A stretch of 64,000 bases of DNA, taken from Sphingosinicellaceae bacterium. Its GTDB lineage: Bacteria; Pseudomonadota; Alphaproteobacteria; Sphingomonadales; Sphingomonadaceae. Of the stretch, positions 37,880-45,739 are shown one piece after another. Position 1 is the first letter of the stretch, and each line of letters opens with the position of its first letter. The notes under the pieces are model-generated. The model was given only the letters and a program-made list of their open reading frames with translations. It searched no databases and was not told the origin of the DNA. A program made the position numbers and the translations under genes. The stretch covers positions 3,363,001 through 3,427,000 of the forward strand of contig CP079108.1 in the NCBI GenBank assembly GCA_019285715.1. The letters run 5' to 3'.

Positions 37880-39358
37880 ATGGCAACGGCAGCGAAGACG
37901 GTCACCGCGGCCACACCGCAGGCCTGGGACGAGCGCGATGCGGCGGCCATGCTGGCCCTCCTCCACCGCCAGCGTGCCGCCTTCACCGCCGAGCTGCCGG
38001 TCACCGCCGCGGTACGCAAGGACCGGCTGAAGCGCGCCATTGCCCTCGTCATCGCCGGCAAGGACCGGTTCGCAGCGGCGCTGTCGGAGGACTTCGGCCA
38101 CCGCTCGGTGCCGATGTCGATGATGACCGATATCGTCGCCTCGGTCGGGCCGCTGAAGCACGCGCTGAAGCACTTCGAGGCGTGGTCGAAACCAGAGAAG
38201 CGCGCCGTGATGTTCCCTCTCGGGCTGCTCGGGGCGCGGGCGCGGGTCGAGTTCCAGCCGAAGGGCGTCATCGGGATCATCAGCCCGTGGAATTTCCCGG
38301 TCAACCTGACCTTCGCGCCACTGGCGGGCGTGCTCGCGGCAGGCAACCGGGCGATGATCAAGCCGTCGGAGTTCACGCCGGTGACCTCGGCGCTGATGAA
38401 GGAGCTGATCGCTGCCGCCTTCGACGAGGCCGAGGTCGCGGTCGTTACCGGCGGCCCTGAGCTCGGCCGCGCGTTCAGCGAATTGCCCTTCGACCACCTG
38501 ATCTTTACCGGCAGCACCGCGATCGGCCGGCACGTCATGGCGGCGGCGGCAAAGAACCTGGTGCCGCTGACCCTCGAACTCGGCGGCAAGTCGCCGACGA
38601 TCGTGTCGCGCAGCGCCAACACGGCGCGGACGACCGAGCGGATCGCGCTCGGCAAGATGATGAATGCCGGGCAGATCTGCCTCGCGCCCGACTATCTGCT
38701 GGTGCCGCGCGAGGACGAGGCGAAGATCGTCGACGGCCTGAAGGCGGCGGTCGCGACGATGTACCCGACGCTGCTGTCGAACCCCGACTACACCAGCGTC
38801 ATGGGCGCCCGGCACCGCGAGCGGCTCGAGGCGCACGTCGCCGACGCCACCGCCAAAGGGGCGAAGGTAACCGTCGTCAACCCGGCGAACGAGGACTTCA
38901 CCAAGCAGAACACCAACAAGATGCCGCTCCACATCCTGCAGGGCGTCACCGAGGACATGACGGTGATGCAGGAGGAGATCTTCGGGCCGCTGCTGCCGGT
39001 GATGGCCTACGATAAGCTCGAGGGCGCGATCGACTACGTCAACGCCCACGACCGGCCGCTCGGCCTGTACTGGTTCGGCGAGGATGCGGGCGAGCAGCGC
39101 GCCGTGCTCGACCGGACGATCTCGGGCGGCGTCACCGTCAACGACGTCGTCTTCCACGTCTCGATGGAAGACCTGCCGTTCGGCGGCGTCGGCCCATCCG
39201 GGATGGGCAGCTACCACGGCCTCGACGGCTTCCGCGCCTTCAGCCACGCCAAGGCGATCTACACCCAGCCGAAGATCGACGTGGCTGGCGTCGCCGGCTT
39301 CAAGCCGCCGTATGGGGCGAAGACGGCAAAGTCGATCGCGGGACAGTTGAAGGGCTAG
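37880..39358 (+). CDS. Coniferyl aldehyde dehydrogenase
   Basis: A 492-residue NAD(P)-dependent aldehyde dehydrogenase. PKGVIGIISPWNFPVNLTFA, FTGSTAIGRHVM, the general base in LELGGKSPTIV and the nucleophilic Cys in NAGQICLAPDYLLVP are clear. The APDY after the cysteine and overall pattern match the coniferyl aldehyde dehydrogenase (CalB-like) group, which oxidises coniferaldehyde to ferulate. GGGGAG lies 7 nt before the ATG at 37880; another ATG at 37874 is closer to the RBS. With the tannase-like esterase it fits plant-phenolic metabolism, but they are not linked. Confidence 0.85.
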   Translation: MATAAKTVTAATPQAWDERDAAAMLALLHRQRAAFTAELPVTAAVRKDRLKRAIALVIAGKDRFAAALSEDFGHRSVPMSMMTDIVASVGPLKHALKHFEAWSKPEKRAVMFPLGLLGARARVEFQPKGVIGIISPWNFPVNLTFAPLAGVLAAGNRAMIKPSEFTPVTSALMKELIAAAFDEAEVAVVTGGPELGRAFSELPFDHLIFTGSTAIGRHVMAAAAKNLVPLTLELGGKSPTIVSRSANTARTTERIALGKMMNAGQICLAPDYLLVPREDEAKIVDGLKAAVATMYPTLLSNPDYTSVMGARHRERLEAHVADATAKGAKVTVVNPANEDFTKQNTNKMPLHILQGVTEDMTVMQEEIFGPLLPVMAYDKLEGAIDYVNAHDRPLGLYWFGEDAGEQRAVLDRTISGGVTVNDVVFHVSMEDLPFGGVGPSGMGSYHGLDGFRAFSHAKAIYTQPKIDVAGVAGFKPPYGAKTAKSIAGQLKG

Positions 39359-39444
39359 GTGCCGGGTCGGACAGGCGTGCTCGGGCTGTCGAAGTGACGC
39401 CATCATCGGTCACCCCGAGGCCGGGGGATCGCAATCAGGCCGGC

Positions 39445-39470
39445 GAATATGAACGAGAGTTGTCAGAGTT
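39445..39470 (-). repeat. 26-bp dispersed repeat, copy 2
   Basis: Exact reverse complement of 7089-7114. The adjoining GAGACCCTCG corresponds to the GAGGGT flank at copy 1, so the related stretch extends to about 40 bp with mismatches. Confidence 0.65.
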
Positions 39471-39690
39471 GAGACCCTCGAGTGTTTTGCAAATTCGGCG
39501 AGCGTGTCGAGCAGTGTGCTGAGATGGTCGTAGATTCAATGGTTTCGCGGTCTCAAACGATGAGAAAGATCACGGTCTAAGACTTAGGCGATCCCTCATT
39601 GTACCAGTCAGGTGAGATGTAGGACAGCGGTGAATTCCGGCACTGCGGGCGGCGCCAACGGCCGTGTCGTGCGGCCTGTGACCGCGCGCA

Positions 39691-39780
39691 TTATGCTGGC
39701 GAACGCCAGCACCCAGCGTGGTGCAAGCCCCCACCCCCGCGTCTCGCACCAACGTGGGTGCTGGCGTTCGCCAGCATGAC
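39691..39780. repeat. Palindromic GCTGGCGAACGCCAGC-type element
   Basis: Outer arms ATGCTGGCGAACGCCAGCAC and GTGCTGGCGTTCGCCAGCAT are inverted copies, each also self-complementary; inner arms contain CCAGCGTGGTGC/ACCAACGTGGG. A single arm is present at 6764-6782. Confidence 0.75.
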
Positions 39781-39826
39781 GGCGGAGAGCGGTGAGTGAG
39801 GAGCGCCGCAACCGAGGTGAACAGAC

Positions 39827-40228
39827 TTAGACCGCCCACGGATCGTAGCTCCCGAAGGTCCACACGTGACCGCCGGGATCGCGGACGTCGTAGCTGCGAC
39901 CGCCGTAATCCTGGTCCTTGACGCCCACAATAATATCGGCTCCGGCAGCCACTGCCCGGGCGTAGTGGGCGTCGGGATCGTCGAGGCTGACCGAGATCGA
40001 GCCGGTGACGCCGCCGAGCTTCGCGGGTGTATCGATGCCGTAGATGTTGCCGGGACGCAGCGTCGAGACCATCACCATGTTGTCGTCGAGCAGCAGCTGC
40101 GCGTGTGCGACGCCGCCGGCACCGTCGTCGTAGACCGCGTGGCGGGTGAAGCCGAACGCCGTCACCAGAAAGTCGATCGCCGCGTGGGCGTCCGCGTATT
40201 GCAGGGTCGGGATGATCGCGTGGCGCAT
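39827..40228 (-). CDS. VOC (glyoxalase/bleomycin-resistance fold) family protein
   Basis: A 133-residue protein of two beta-alpha-beta-beta-beta modules. Recognisable parts are ALHD-like ADAHAAIDFLVTAFGFTRHA, AQLLLDDNMVMVS and the closing DVRDPGGHVWTFGSYDPW. Members bind a metal and small substrates, but the reaction cannot be assigned. It lies 68 bp downstream of an AraC-family regulator on the same strand and is likely co-transcribed. Confidence 0.8.
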   Translation of the reverse strand: MRHAIIPTLQYADAHAAIDFLVTAFGFTRHAVYDDGAGGVAHAQLLLDDNMVMVSTLRPGNIYGIDTPAKLGGVTGSISVSLDDPDAHYARAVAAGADIIVGVKDQDYGGRSYDVRDPGGHVWTFGSYDPWAV

Positions 40229-40296
40229 GGCAGGTTCCTTGGTTGTGGGAGTGACTTAATCGGCACCAAGCTCCGCCCGCTTGGACGGAATTGACC

Positions 40297-41163
40297 TCAG
40301 CGCTCGGCCAGGCCGCCGCCGCCCGGCAGCGTTGCCGCCAGCCACGCCCGCGGCGTCATCCCGGCATAGCGTCGGAAATCGCGGAGCATGTGGGGCTGGT
40401 CGAAATAGCCCGCGTCGAGCGCCCGCGTCGTCCAGTCGAGCGCCCCGCCCTCGACCCGCTTGATCAGCCTGTCGAAGCGCACGACCTGCGCGAACGCCTT
40501 GGGGGGCAGGCCGACCTGCTCGCGAAAACGCGCGATGAAGTGACGCTGGCTGATGCCGGTCGCCAGCGCCAGTGCGCCGACCGACTGGAGCGGGTCGGCG
40601 GTCAATTGTGTCCACGCCCACTCGACGGCGCTGTCGGCGTCGCGGGCGCGACCGAGGCGATCGCCGACGAACCGTTCGAGCAAGGCAAAGCGCGCCTCCG
40701 TGTCGGCGGCCTCGACGAGACGCGCGCCGAGCTCGCGCGCGACCACGCTGCCGAGCACCGCCGCCAGCCCGGCAACCTCACCGGCCAGCCTGCCGAGCGG
40801 CACGCCGAGCAGTCGAATCGCGCCGAGCGGTGACAGCGCGACCTGTACGCCAGCCTGGCTGCCGCCGCTTTCCGACAGGGCGAAGCGCTCGTGGAGACCC
40901 GCGATGAAGCCCTCGCCGGCGCCGAAGACATGGCGGATGCCGAAGCCGTCGACGATGCCTATCGGCTCTCCGAGGTTGACGATGAGAACCGGGGCCGGAT
41001 GCGGCAGCTCGCGCCGCACGTTGAACGAGCGCGTCGTCTCGGCATAGTCGACATTGCTCACGACATGCGGGCAGAAGGCTGCGGGTGCGGCCCGCCGGCT
41101 GAAGCGCCACCAGTCGTCGCCGTGGCGGTGCTCGAGCGTGACGATGGGGTCGACACCGGCCAT
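40297..41163 (-). CDS. AraC family transcriptional regulator
   Basis: A 288-residue regulator. The C-terminal AraC/XylS DNA-binding domain has two helix-turn-helix units (SVGALALATGISQRHFIARF and LDAGYFDQPHMLRDFRRYAG, MTPRAW). The N-terminal 180 residues form an effector-binding part without recognisable ligand. The ATG at 41163 is preferred over an upstream extension. It is divergent from infC and upstream of the VOC gene, its most likely target. Confidence 0.88.
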   Translation of the reverse strand: MAGVDPIVTLEHRHGDDWWRFSRRAAPAAFCPHVVSNVDYAETTRSFNVRRELPHPAPVLIVNLGEPIGIVDGFGIRHVFGAGEGFIAGLHERFALSESGGSQAGVQVALSPLGAIRLLGVPLGRLAGEVAGLAAVLGSVVARELGARLVEAADTEARFALLERFVGDRLGRARDADSAVEWAWTQLTADPLQSVGALALATGISQRHFIARFREQVGLPPKAFAQVVRFDRLIKRVEGGALDWTTRALDAGYFDQPHMLRDFRRYAGMTPRAWLAATLPGGGGLAER

Positions 41164-41255
41164 GGTGGGAGAATATGCGCGGGCGGAACGTTCGCCAAGC
41201 CTATCGCCCTTTCGCCGGGACGCGATTCGCATTACATAGCGAAGCTACGTCACCC

Positions 41256-41271
41256 AGGAGACACTGCCATA
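41256..41271 (+). promoter_or_regulatory. Ribosome-binding site deciding an AUA start for infC
   Basis: AGGAG at 41256-41260, then ACACTGCC, then ATA at 41269-41271. Spacing is optimal for the ATA and too long (32 nt) for the first downstream ATG. This supports a non-AUG, IF-3-discriminated start. Confidence 0.6.
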
Positions 41272-41814
41272 CCACCGCCCCCGCGCCGCAATATGAACGC
41301 GCCCGCGCCGATGAACGGCCCGCGCTACGACGAATTCATCACCGCACCCAAGGTGCGCGTGATCGATCAGGACGGCGAAAATCTCGGCGTCCTCTACACC
41401 AAGGAAGCGATCGCCACTGCCCACGAGGTTGGCCTCAACCTCGTCGAAGTGTCGCCGGGCGCCGATCCGCCAGTGTGCAAGATCCTCGATGTCGGCAAGT
41501 TCAAGTACGAGGCCCAGAAAAAGGCCGCTGCCGCCCGCAAGAACCAGAAGACGCAGGAGATCAAGGAAATCAAGATGCGTCCGAACATCGACGACCACGA
41601 TTACGACACCAAGATGAAGGCCGTCGCGCGCTTCATCGAGGAGGGCGACAAGGTCAAGCTGACGCTGCGCTTCCGGGGCCGCGAACTGAGCCACGGCGAG
41701 CTCGGGTTGCGCCTGCTCGAGCGGGTTCGCGACGACGCAGCGGACTATGCCAAGGTCGAGCAATTGCCCAAGATGGAAGGCCGTCAGATGCTGATGGTCA
41801 TCGCGCCGCGCTGA
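41269..41814 (+). CDS. infC: Translation initiation factor IF-3, probable AUA start
   Basis: A 181-residue IF-3, which checks the initiator tRNA and start codon on the 30S subunit. The core (PRYDEFITAPKVRVIDQDGE; EVSPGADPPVCKILDVGKFK; IKMRPNIDDHDYDTKMKAVA) is unmistakable. The start is unusual: the only good Shine-Dalgarno (AGGAG, 41256-41260) sits 8 nt before an in-frame ATA at 41269, giving an N-terminus of (M)PPPPRRNMNAPAP. The first ATG, 41293, has no RBS and gives 173 residues. IF-3 genes elsewhere use rare start codons (AUU in E. coli) for autoregulation. Confidence 0.93.
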   Translation: MPPPPRRNMNAPAPMNGPRYDEFITAPKVRVIDQDGENLGVLYTKEAIATAHEVGLNLVEVSPGADPPVCKILDVGKFKYEAQKKAAAARKNQKTQEIKEIKMRPNIDDHDYDTKMKAVARFIEEGDKVKLTLRFRGRELSHGELGLRLLERVRDDAADYAKVEQLPKMEGRQMLMVIAPR

Positions 41815-41966
41815 ACCGAGCGATTTACCTAGGTAGAATCGGTCGAATCAGTCCGTTGCGGCATTGCGTGGCGTTCCCGTTACGCTAAGGTTTCACCCAG
41901 GACGCGGACGGGTCGCCAGCTTCGGCGGCTCGCCATAGCGACCGATAAGGGAACGAGGGGAGTTCA

Positions 41967-42299
41967 ATGGCATCACCACCGAAAAAGCCCGCAGCCAAGG
42001 CTGCGGTAAAGGCCCCCAAGGCCGCCAAGGATCCGTCGGCACCGAAGCCGGCGCGCAACATGGATGCCCTGCAGAAGCCACTGACGCCGTCGCCTGAACT
42101 CGCCGAGATCGTCGGTGCCGGTCAGTTGCCGCGCGGCCAGGTCGTCAGCAAGGTCTGGGACTATATCCGGAAGCACAACCTCCAGAACCCGGCCGACAAG
42201 CGCGAAATCCTTGCCGACGCCAAGCTGAAGAAGGTTTTCGGGCGCGACAAGTGCACGATGTTCGAAATGAACAAGTACCTGGCGCAGCACCTGAAGTAG
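41967..42299 (+). CDS. SWIB/MDM2 domain protein
   Basis: A 110-residue protein. A Lys/Ala/Pro-rich tail (residues 1-30), histone-tail-like in composition, precedes a SWIB domain (LTPSPELAEIVGAGQLPRGQ; VVSKVWDYIRKHNLQNPADK; DKCTMFEMNKYLAQHLK). SWIB domains occur in eukaryotic chromatin remodelers and in several bacteria, where their role is poorly known; DNA association is plausible given the basic tail. GAGGGGAG precedes the ATG. Followed by a strong hairpin. Confidence 0.87.
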   Translation: MASPPKKPAAKAAVKAPKAAKDPSAPKPARNMDALQKPLTPSPELAEIVGAGQLPRGQVVSKVWDYIRKHNLQNPADKREILADAKLKKVFGRDKCTMFEMNKYLAQHLK

Positions 42300-42311
42300 G
42301 TCGCAGCGCGG

Positions 42312-42359
42312 CCGCGCGCAGCAGAAGGAACGCACTTAGCGTTCGTCTGCTGCGCGCGG
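42312..42359 (+). terminator. Long hairpin after the SWIB gene
   Basis: CCGCGCGCAGCAG (42312-42324) pairs with CTGCTGCGCGCGG (42347-42359), with an inner AACGC/GCGTT stem. No T-run follows, but a second terminator with a T-run is 58 bp further on. Confidence 0.55.
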
Positions 42360-42416
42360 ACTCGCGCAAGACCGGCCGGCTAGTTAGCGGCGGTGCCGCT
42401 AAATTCGTCCGAAGTC

Positions 42417-42445
42417 AGCCGCGGCTTTGCCGTGGCTCTTTTTTT
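42417..42445 (+). terminator. Intrinsic terminator, stem plus seven T residues
   Basis: AGCCGCGG, loop CTTTG, CCGTGGCT, then CTTTTTTT: an 8-bp stem (one G-T pair) with a clear T-run. It ends plus-strand transcription from the SWIB gene just before the converging suf operon. Confidence 0.8.
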
Positions 42446-42491
42446 GCCTTTCTGACTCTCTGCACCCGAGAGCGCGCAGCCAGCCCCTCCC

Positions 42492-42752
42492 CTACCGGTC
42501 GTTCCGCGCCTCGCGCTCCGCCTTGCGGCGTTCCTTCGCCATCTTGCGGTCGTGCTTGGCCTGGTCTTCCCCGAGATGGCGCTCACGCCGCCCCCGGTTG
42601 CGATCAGCCTCGGACTGGCTGACGGTCAGCTTGTCGACGGTCCAGCCCGCGACCTGGAACGGTGCCTTGACCACGGCGACCGCGGTCGACACGCAACCCC
42701 CCAGGGCAACGAGCAGCAGCATCGGCGCTAGACGGTAAAGCTTTCCCCGCAC
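42492..42752 (-). CDS. Small basic lipoprotein at the end of the suf operon
   Basis: An 86-residue protein with a lipoprotein signal (LAPMLLLVALGGC, Cys at 20). After it comes VSTAVAVVKAPFQVAGWTVD and a highly charged, Arg/Lys/Glu-rich C-terminal helix. I do not recognise the family. The GTG at 42752 is preceded by a good AGGGGAG inside sufA; ATG 42722 is an alternative lacking an RBS. It overlaps sufA by 25 nt, so it is coupled to the operon. Confidence 0.65.
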   Translation of the reverse strand: MRGKLYRLAPMLLLVALGGCVSTAVAVVKAPFQVAGWTVDKLTVSQSEADRNRGRRERHLGEDQAKHDRKMAKERRKAEREARNDR

Positions 42753-43102
42753 CCGCAGCTCCCCTTGGCGTTGGGGTTGGTGAACACGAATGCCGCGGTG
42801 AAGTCGTCCTCGCGCCAGTCCATCGTGCTGCCGATCAGGTACATCAGCGAGCCACCGTCGACGTATAGCGTGCCGGCGGGCGTCGGCACCGCCTCGTCAC
42901 CGGGCTTGGGCTCGGCGACGTAGGACAGGTCGTAGGCAAGGCCCGAGCAACCGCGCTTCGGCGTTGTCAGGCGAACGCCGGCCGTGCCTTCGGGAGCCTT
43001 CGCCATGAGCGCCGCGATGCGCTCGACGGCATTCGGCGTGACCAGGATCGGCGCGGGCCGCTCGCGACGGACACGCGGCGCAGTGATGACGGCGGCGTCC
43101 AT
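42728..43102 (-). CDS. sufA: A-type iron-sulfur carrier SufA/ErpA-like
   Basis: A 124-residue carrier that passes Fe-S clusters from the SufBCD scaffold to target proteins. The three conserved cysteines are C52 (KRGCSGLAYDLSYV), C116 and C118 (GSCGCGESF). The N-terminal 15 residues are extra and Arg-rich. Last core gene of the suf operon; start overlaps the sufT stop by one base. It could equally be called ErpA by sequence; context favours SufA. Confidence 0.88.
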   Translation of the reverse strand: MDAAVITAPRVRRERPAPILVTPNAVERIAALMAKAPEGTAGVRLTTPKRGCSGLAYDLSYVAEPKPGDEAVPTPAGTLYVDGGSLMYLIGSTMDWREDDFTAAFVFTNPNAKGSCGCGESFTV

Positions 43103-43575
43103 CAGAGCATCCCCATTTCGAGCTTGGCCTCGTCGGACATCTTGCCCGGGTCCCAGGCAGGATCCCAGACGAGGTTGACTTCGGCGGTCGCAATACCGGG
43201 CACGCTCATTACGCGCATCTCGACCTCGCCCGGCATGGTCTCGGCGACCGGGCAGTTGGGCGTGGTCAGCGTCATTGAGACGACCGCGTGGCCCTCGTCG
43301 AGATCGACCCCGTAGATCAGGCCGAGGTCATAGATGTTGACCGGGATTTCCGGGTCGTAGATCGACCGCAGCGCCTCGATGACGTTCTCGTACAGCTCGC
43401 TACCGGGGCCGTCGGAGGAGGCCTCGGCTGGCTTGGTGCGCAGGAAGCCTTCGAGGAAGTCGGGCTCGCGTGCCCCGCCGACGGGCGCATCCATAGAACT
43501 ACTGCCGACCGCCGGAGCCTTGGCGACCTCAGGGGCAGCCTCGACTTCCTCGATGCTGAACGTCCGCTCGTTCAT
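43102..43575 (-). CDS. sufT: SufT-like MIP18 family (DUF59) Fe-S maturation protein
   Basis: A 157-residue protein with a DUF59/MIP18 domain in its C-terminal 100 residues (VIEALRSIYDPEIPVNIYDL; TLTTPNCPVAETMPGEVEMR; VNLVWDPAWDPGKMSDEAKL). Homologues help deliver Fe-S clusters; the Cys in TTPNCP is the conserved one. The N-terminal 50 residues are acidic and low-complexity. Located between sufS and sufA on the same strand. Confidence 0.87.
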   Translation of the reverse strand: MNERTFSIEEVEAAPEVAKAPAVGSSSMDAPVGGAREPDFLEGFLRTKPAEASSDGPGSELYENVIEALRSIYDPEIPVNIYDLGLIYGVDLDEGHAVVSMTLTTPNCPVAETMPGEVEMRVMSVPGIATAEVNLVWDPAWDPGKMSDEAKLEMGML

Positions 43576-44909
43576 CCGAAAATCCTCGTTACGCGCTTCA
43601 TACCGTCGAGCAGCCGCTCGACATCGTCGTCGCCGTTGTAGACCGCGAAGCTCGCCCGCGCCGTTGCCGGTACCCCGAGCACGCCCATCAAGGGCTGTGC
43701 GCAGTGGTGGCCGGCGCGGATGGCGACGCCGCTCTCGTCCAAGATAGTGCCGATGTCGTGGGGATGCACCCCGTCGAGCGCGAACGAGACGATGCCGGCG
43801 GACTCCTCCGGTCCGAACACGCGGACCGAGTTGAAGTGGCGCAGGCCGTCGCGCGCCAGCATAGCCAGACGGCGTTCGTGCGCGTCGATGACGTCGAGCC
43901 CGATCGCGTCGACGTAGTCGATCGCCGCCGCCAGCCCGATCGCTCCGACGATGTGCGGAGTGCCCGCCTCGAAACGCTGCGGTGCGGGCGCGTAGGTCGA
44001 GCGCTCGAAGGTCACCGTCTCGATCATCGAGCCGCCGCCCTGCCACGGCGGCATGGCGTCAAGGAGCTCGCCCCGCGCCCACAGCACGCCGATGCCGGTC
44101 GGACCGTAGAGCTTGTGGCCCGAGAAGACGTAGAAGTCGGCACCCGAGGCCTGCACGTCGATGGCGATGCGCGGCGCGGCCTGGCAGCCGTCGACGAGCA
44201 GCTTGGCTCCGACAGCGTGTGCGGCGGCGGCGATCCGCCCGATGTCGGCGACGCTGCCGAGGACGTTGGAGACGTGGGCAATTGATACTAACTTTGTGCT
44301 TATACGCAGTAATGCGATCAGCGCGTCTTCGTCGATGCGGTGGTCGGCGGTCAGCGGGGCGACGTCGATCTCGATGCCAGTCCTGTCCCTAAGTAGCTGC
44401 CACGGCACAATATTACTGTGATGCTCGAGCGCCGAGATGACGATGCGGTCGCCGGCCTTCAGGCTGTTGCCCCAGGAATTGGCGACCAGGTTGATCGCCT
44501 CGGTCGCGCCGCGGACGAACACCACTTCCGATGCGCTGCGGGCGTTGATGAAGCTGGCCACGGTCTGGCGAGCCGCCTCGAAACGCTCGGTCATGGTGGC
44601 GGAGCGCGCGTACACGCCGCGGTGGACGGTCGCGTATTCGGGGCCGTAAGCGCGGGCGATCGCGTCGATTACCACGCCCGGCTTCTGCGCGGTTGCGGCG
44701 GAGTCGAGGTAGGCCCAACCGTCGGCGAGGCCAGGGAAATCGGCGCGTCTACTCTCCCCTTTAGGGGAGGGTGCGAGAGACGGCGAAGCCGGCCCGCGGG
44801 TGGGGGTCTCCGGGTTTGTGGCGAAGGACCCACCCCCGGGGCCGGGGCTAAAGGGCGCCGTCTCTCCGCGCCCCTCCCCTGAAGGGGAGGGGGAAAAGCG
44901 GGCGTCCAT
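43572..44909 (-). CDS. sufS: Cysteine desulfurase SufS with repeat-derived N-terminal extension
   Basis: A 445-residue PLP enzyme (usual length about 405) that supplies sulfur to SufBCD. The core begins RADFPGLADGWAYLDSAATA. The PLP lysine is in FSGHKLYGPTG and the active-site Cys in IRAGHHCAQPL. Residues about 5-53 are translated from a palindromic repeat (44750-44896), rich in Pro, Ser and Gly (SPSPSGEGRGE ... LAPSPKGESR). The ATG at 44909 overlaps the sufD stop; no start codon is evident between the repeat and the core, so the extension is probably translated. Confidence 0.92.
   Translation of the reverse strand: MDARFSPSPSGEGRGETAPFSPGPGGGSFATNPETPTRGPASPSLAPSPKGESRRADFPGLADGWAYLDSAATAQKPGVVIDAIARAYGPEYATVHRGVYARSATMTERFEAARQTVASFINARSASEVVFVRGATEAINLVANSWGNSLKAGDRIVISALEHHSNIVPWQLLRDRTGIEIDVAPLTADHRIDEDALIALLRISTKLVSIAHVSNVLGSVADIGRIAAAAHAVGAKLLVDGCQAAPRIAIDVQASGADFYVFSGHKLYGPTGIGVLWARGELLDAMPPWQGGGSMIETVTFERSTYAPAPQRFEAGTPHIVGAIGLAAAIDYVDAIGLDVIDAHERRLAMLARDGLRHFNSVRVFGPEESAGIVSFALDGVHPHDIGTILDESGVAIRAGHHCAQPLMGVLGVPATARASFAVYNGDDDVERLLDGMKRVTRIFG
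44750..44896. repeat. CTCTCCC-type palindromic element inside the sufS 5' coding region
   Basis: Left part ACTCTCCCCTTTAGGGGAGG and right part CCCCTCCCCTGAAGGGGAGG are self-complementary and match each other's ends, with inner arms GGTGGGGGTCTCC/GGACCCACCCCC. It is open in the sufS frame throughout and adds about 48 codons. Confidence 0.75.
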
Positions 44910-45739
44910 CACGACGTCTGCTCCAGCCACCCGATCGCCTCGTCCATCATCGCCTCGCGCATGGCCTCGTCGCGTACGCCGTCGAGCGCGTCGCCAATGA
45001 ACGCGCGGGTCAGCAGCGCCTTCGCTGCCGCCGGGTCGACGCCGCGGCTTTGCAGGTAGAACAGGGCGTCGCGGTTGAGCTCGCCGACGGTCGCGCCGTG
45101 GGCGCATTTGACGTCGTCGGCGTAGATTTCGAGCTCGGGCTTGGCGTTGGCGGTCGCGGTGCGGGCGAGCAGCAGCGCCTTCACCGACTGCGAGGCGTCG
45201 GTCTTCTGCGCATCGCGGGCGACCGCGACCTTGCCGAGGTAGCTGCCGACGGCGCGGTCGTCGACGACGGTGCGGACCGTCTGCGCCGAGGTGGCGTTGG
45301 GGGCGACGTGGCGCATCGTCGTGACGATCTCGAGCGTCTGCGCGCCCCTTGCGAGGATGACGCCGTTGAGCGCGAAGTCGGCGCCGTCGCCGAGCGTGAC
45401 CTCGACCGCGATGCGCCCGAAGCGGCTGCCGTGGCTGAGGATATCGAGCTGCGCCGACGCGCCCGCGGCGATGTCGAGGGTGTACAGCTGGGTCGTCACC
45501 GACGCGATATCGCGGGCCTGGACGATGCTCAGGTCGAGCCGTCCGCCGGTCGCGACCGACATCGCGACGCGGTCGTTGCGCCAGCCTGCGCCGATCAGCC
45601 GCTCGGTCAGGACGCGAGTCTCGCCCGCGCCGACGACGATCTCGCGGGAGGCACTAACGCCTTCCGGCCAGACCTCGCCGAGCGCGGCCAGATCGCTGTA
45701 GCGCCAGGCCTCGTCGCGGCGGGTGGGGAGCGCGCTCAT
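44909..45739 (-). CDS. sufD: Fe-S assembly scaffold subunit SufD (short form)
   Basis: A 276-residue SufD that partners SufB and SufC. The C-terminal KPELEIYADDVKCAHGATVG (with the conserved Cys-His region) and the LFYLQSRGVDPAAAKALLTR core are diagnostic. It is shorter than E. coli SufD (423), with a reduced N-terminus (MSALPTRRDEAWRYSDLAAL), which seems typical of sphingomonads. Its start overlaps the sufC stop. Confidence 0.92.
   Translation of the reverse strand: MSALPTRRDEAWRYSDLAALGEVWPEGVSASREIVVGAGETRVLTERLIGAGWRNDRVAMSVATGGRLDLSIVQARDIASVTTQLYTLDIAAGASAQLDILSHGSRFGRIAVEVTLGDGADFALNGVILARGAQTLEIVTTMRHVAPNATSAQTVRTVVDDRAVGSYLGKVAVARDAQKTDASQSVKALLLARTATANAKPELEIYADDVKCAHGATVGELNRDALFYLQSRGVDPAAAKALLTRAFIGDALDGVRDEAMREAMMDEAIGWLEQTS

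Larger units (their letters stand above)
39359..39826. other. Gene-free 468-bp region with repeat pieces
   Basis: No convincing gene. It holds copy 2 of the 26-bp dispersed repeat (39445-39470), a degraded TTGTACC motif near 39599 and a full GCTGGCG-type palindrome (39691-39780). The same three types of pieces occur at 6707-7141. Locally AT-richer than the neighbours. Confidence 0.65.

Noticed and set aside
42300-42491. tRNA or small RNA gene between the SWIB gene and the suf operon
   Set aside because: The foldable parts are a long hairpin and a textbook terminator; no cloverleaf or T-arm sequence was found.
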